Of a DNA stretch of 25,549 bases, positions 25,249-25,549 are shown one piece after another. Source of the stretch: CAYUJH01 sp964394585 (GTDB lineage: Bacteria > Bacteroidota > Bacteroidia > Cytophagales > Flammeovirgaceae); contig CAYMYI010000056.1 in the NCBI GenBank assembly GCA_964394585.1, positions 1-25,549 of the forward strand, given 5' to 3'. Made by a program: the position numbers and the translations under genes. The notes under the pieces are model-generated. The model did no database searches. It had not been told where the DNA came from and saw only the letters and a list, made by a program, of their open reading frames with translations. Numbering within the stretch: the stretch's first letter is position 1; each line of letters begins with the position of its first letter.

Positions 25249-25549
25249 ATGCAATCGTATAGGTAGCCCCTTCTTCGCCAAGCTCGGCAGCTGCATATTC
25301 TTCTTGGGCCTCCACTTTCAGATGCTCCAAGTTGGCATACCGAGTAGAAAAGTGCCCTAAAATCACTTTTTTAGCTCCTATTTGTTTCCCCAAACGAGCA
25401 GCTTGGCGCGCGGTGCTATGCCCAGTTTCGGCGGCTTTGGCTTCGTCTACATCGCTAAAAGTAGCTTCATGATAGAGTACGTTGGTAACGCCGGTTAGGT
25501 AGGGGAGTAGCTTTTCATTATACATAGTATCAGTGCAAAAGGCGTAGCC
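25247..25549 (-). CDS. rnz: ribonuclease Z, C-terminal part (5' end beyond right edge)
   Basis: The last 100 residues of tRNase Z, a metallo-beta-lactamase-fold endonuclease that removes the 3' trailer of tRNA precursors. The frame is open to the window edge, so the start lies outside; the ATG at 25525 is internal. Visible motifs are YAFCTDTMYNE, whose Asp is the bridging zinc ligand, LYHEATF, the TGHSTARQAA histidine motif and GHFSTRY, whose His is the last zinc ligand. The tail after this is short and acidic, ending GATYTIA. The gene converges on the 33-aa miniprotein gene, its stop lying in the T run of that gene's terminator. No separate terminator is visible for rnz. Confidence 0.95.
   Translation of the reverse strand, partial: GYAFCTDTMYNEKLLPYLTGVTNVLYHEATFSDVDEAKAAETGHSTARQAARLGKQIGAKKVILGHFSTRYANLEHLKVEAQEEYAAAELGEEGATYTIA

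Noticed and set aside
25051..25296. 81-codon minus-strand frame overlapping the 33-aa miniprotein
   Set aside because: It crosses the terminator and the coding end of rnz, has a low-complexity basic start, and conflicts with the promoter-ORF-terminator unit on the plus strand.

Overview
The window looks like a chromosomal segment of a gliding or T9SS-bearing Bacteroidota bacterium, probably a Cytophagales-type lineage; the genus cannot be decided from this sequence. Evidence: a full-length sprA (the type IX secretion outer-membrane translocon), a giant secreted protein with the Bacteroidota-specific gliding-motility-associated (type B, CHU_C-like) C-terminal sorting domain, a DUF4837 lipoprotein, a small conserved Bacteroidota membrane protein, very few Shine-Dalgarno sequences, and promoter -7 elements of the Bacteroidota form TAnnTTTG. 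No IS element, prophage, tRNA, rRNA or CRISPR array was seen.

Layout, left to right. 1-1017 (-): 3'-truncated membrane sensor with two TM helices, a GAF-like domain and a coiled coil, running off the left edge. 1086-2054 (-): PLP-dependent threonine/serine dehydratase. 2107-2141: terminator. 2169-3785 (-): GMC flavoprotein oxidoreductase with a 12-bp palindrome upstream. 3893-4951 (-): rlmN. 4952-5427: the only long gap without a recognised gene. 5428-6342 (+): secreted protein of unknown function. 6361-6392: bidirectional terminator. 6425-13945 (-): sprA. 14084-14686 (-): ruvA. 14830-15924 (-): DUF4837 lipoprotein. 16040-16066: terminator. 16136-16858 (-): LolD/MacB-type ABC ATPase with no permease beside it. 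16924-19962 (-): 11-TM plus TPR membrane protein. 20104-24651 (+): 1515-aa T9SS substrate, divergent from the previous gene. 24655-24948 (-): small tail-anchored-like protein. 25094-25195 (+): a 33-residue membrane miniprotein with its own promoter and terminator. 25247-25549 (-): 3' end of the RNase Z gene, running off the right edge.

Functionally the window mixes housekeeping genes (rlmN, ruvA, rnz) and metabolism (dehydratase, GMC oxidoreductase) with type IX secretion: sprA encodes the export channel and the 1515-aa multidomain protein is a predicted client. No complete new multi-gene system (defence, CRISPR, biosynthetic cluster) is visible. The most unusual items are the free-standing 33-aa membrane protein gene, the three-fold PKD-A-B supermodule of the T9SS substrate in which all nine domains carry a cysteine pair, an EF-hand-like loop and a C8 tract inside sprA, and a LacI-type palindrome upstream of the GMC oxidoreductase.
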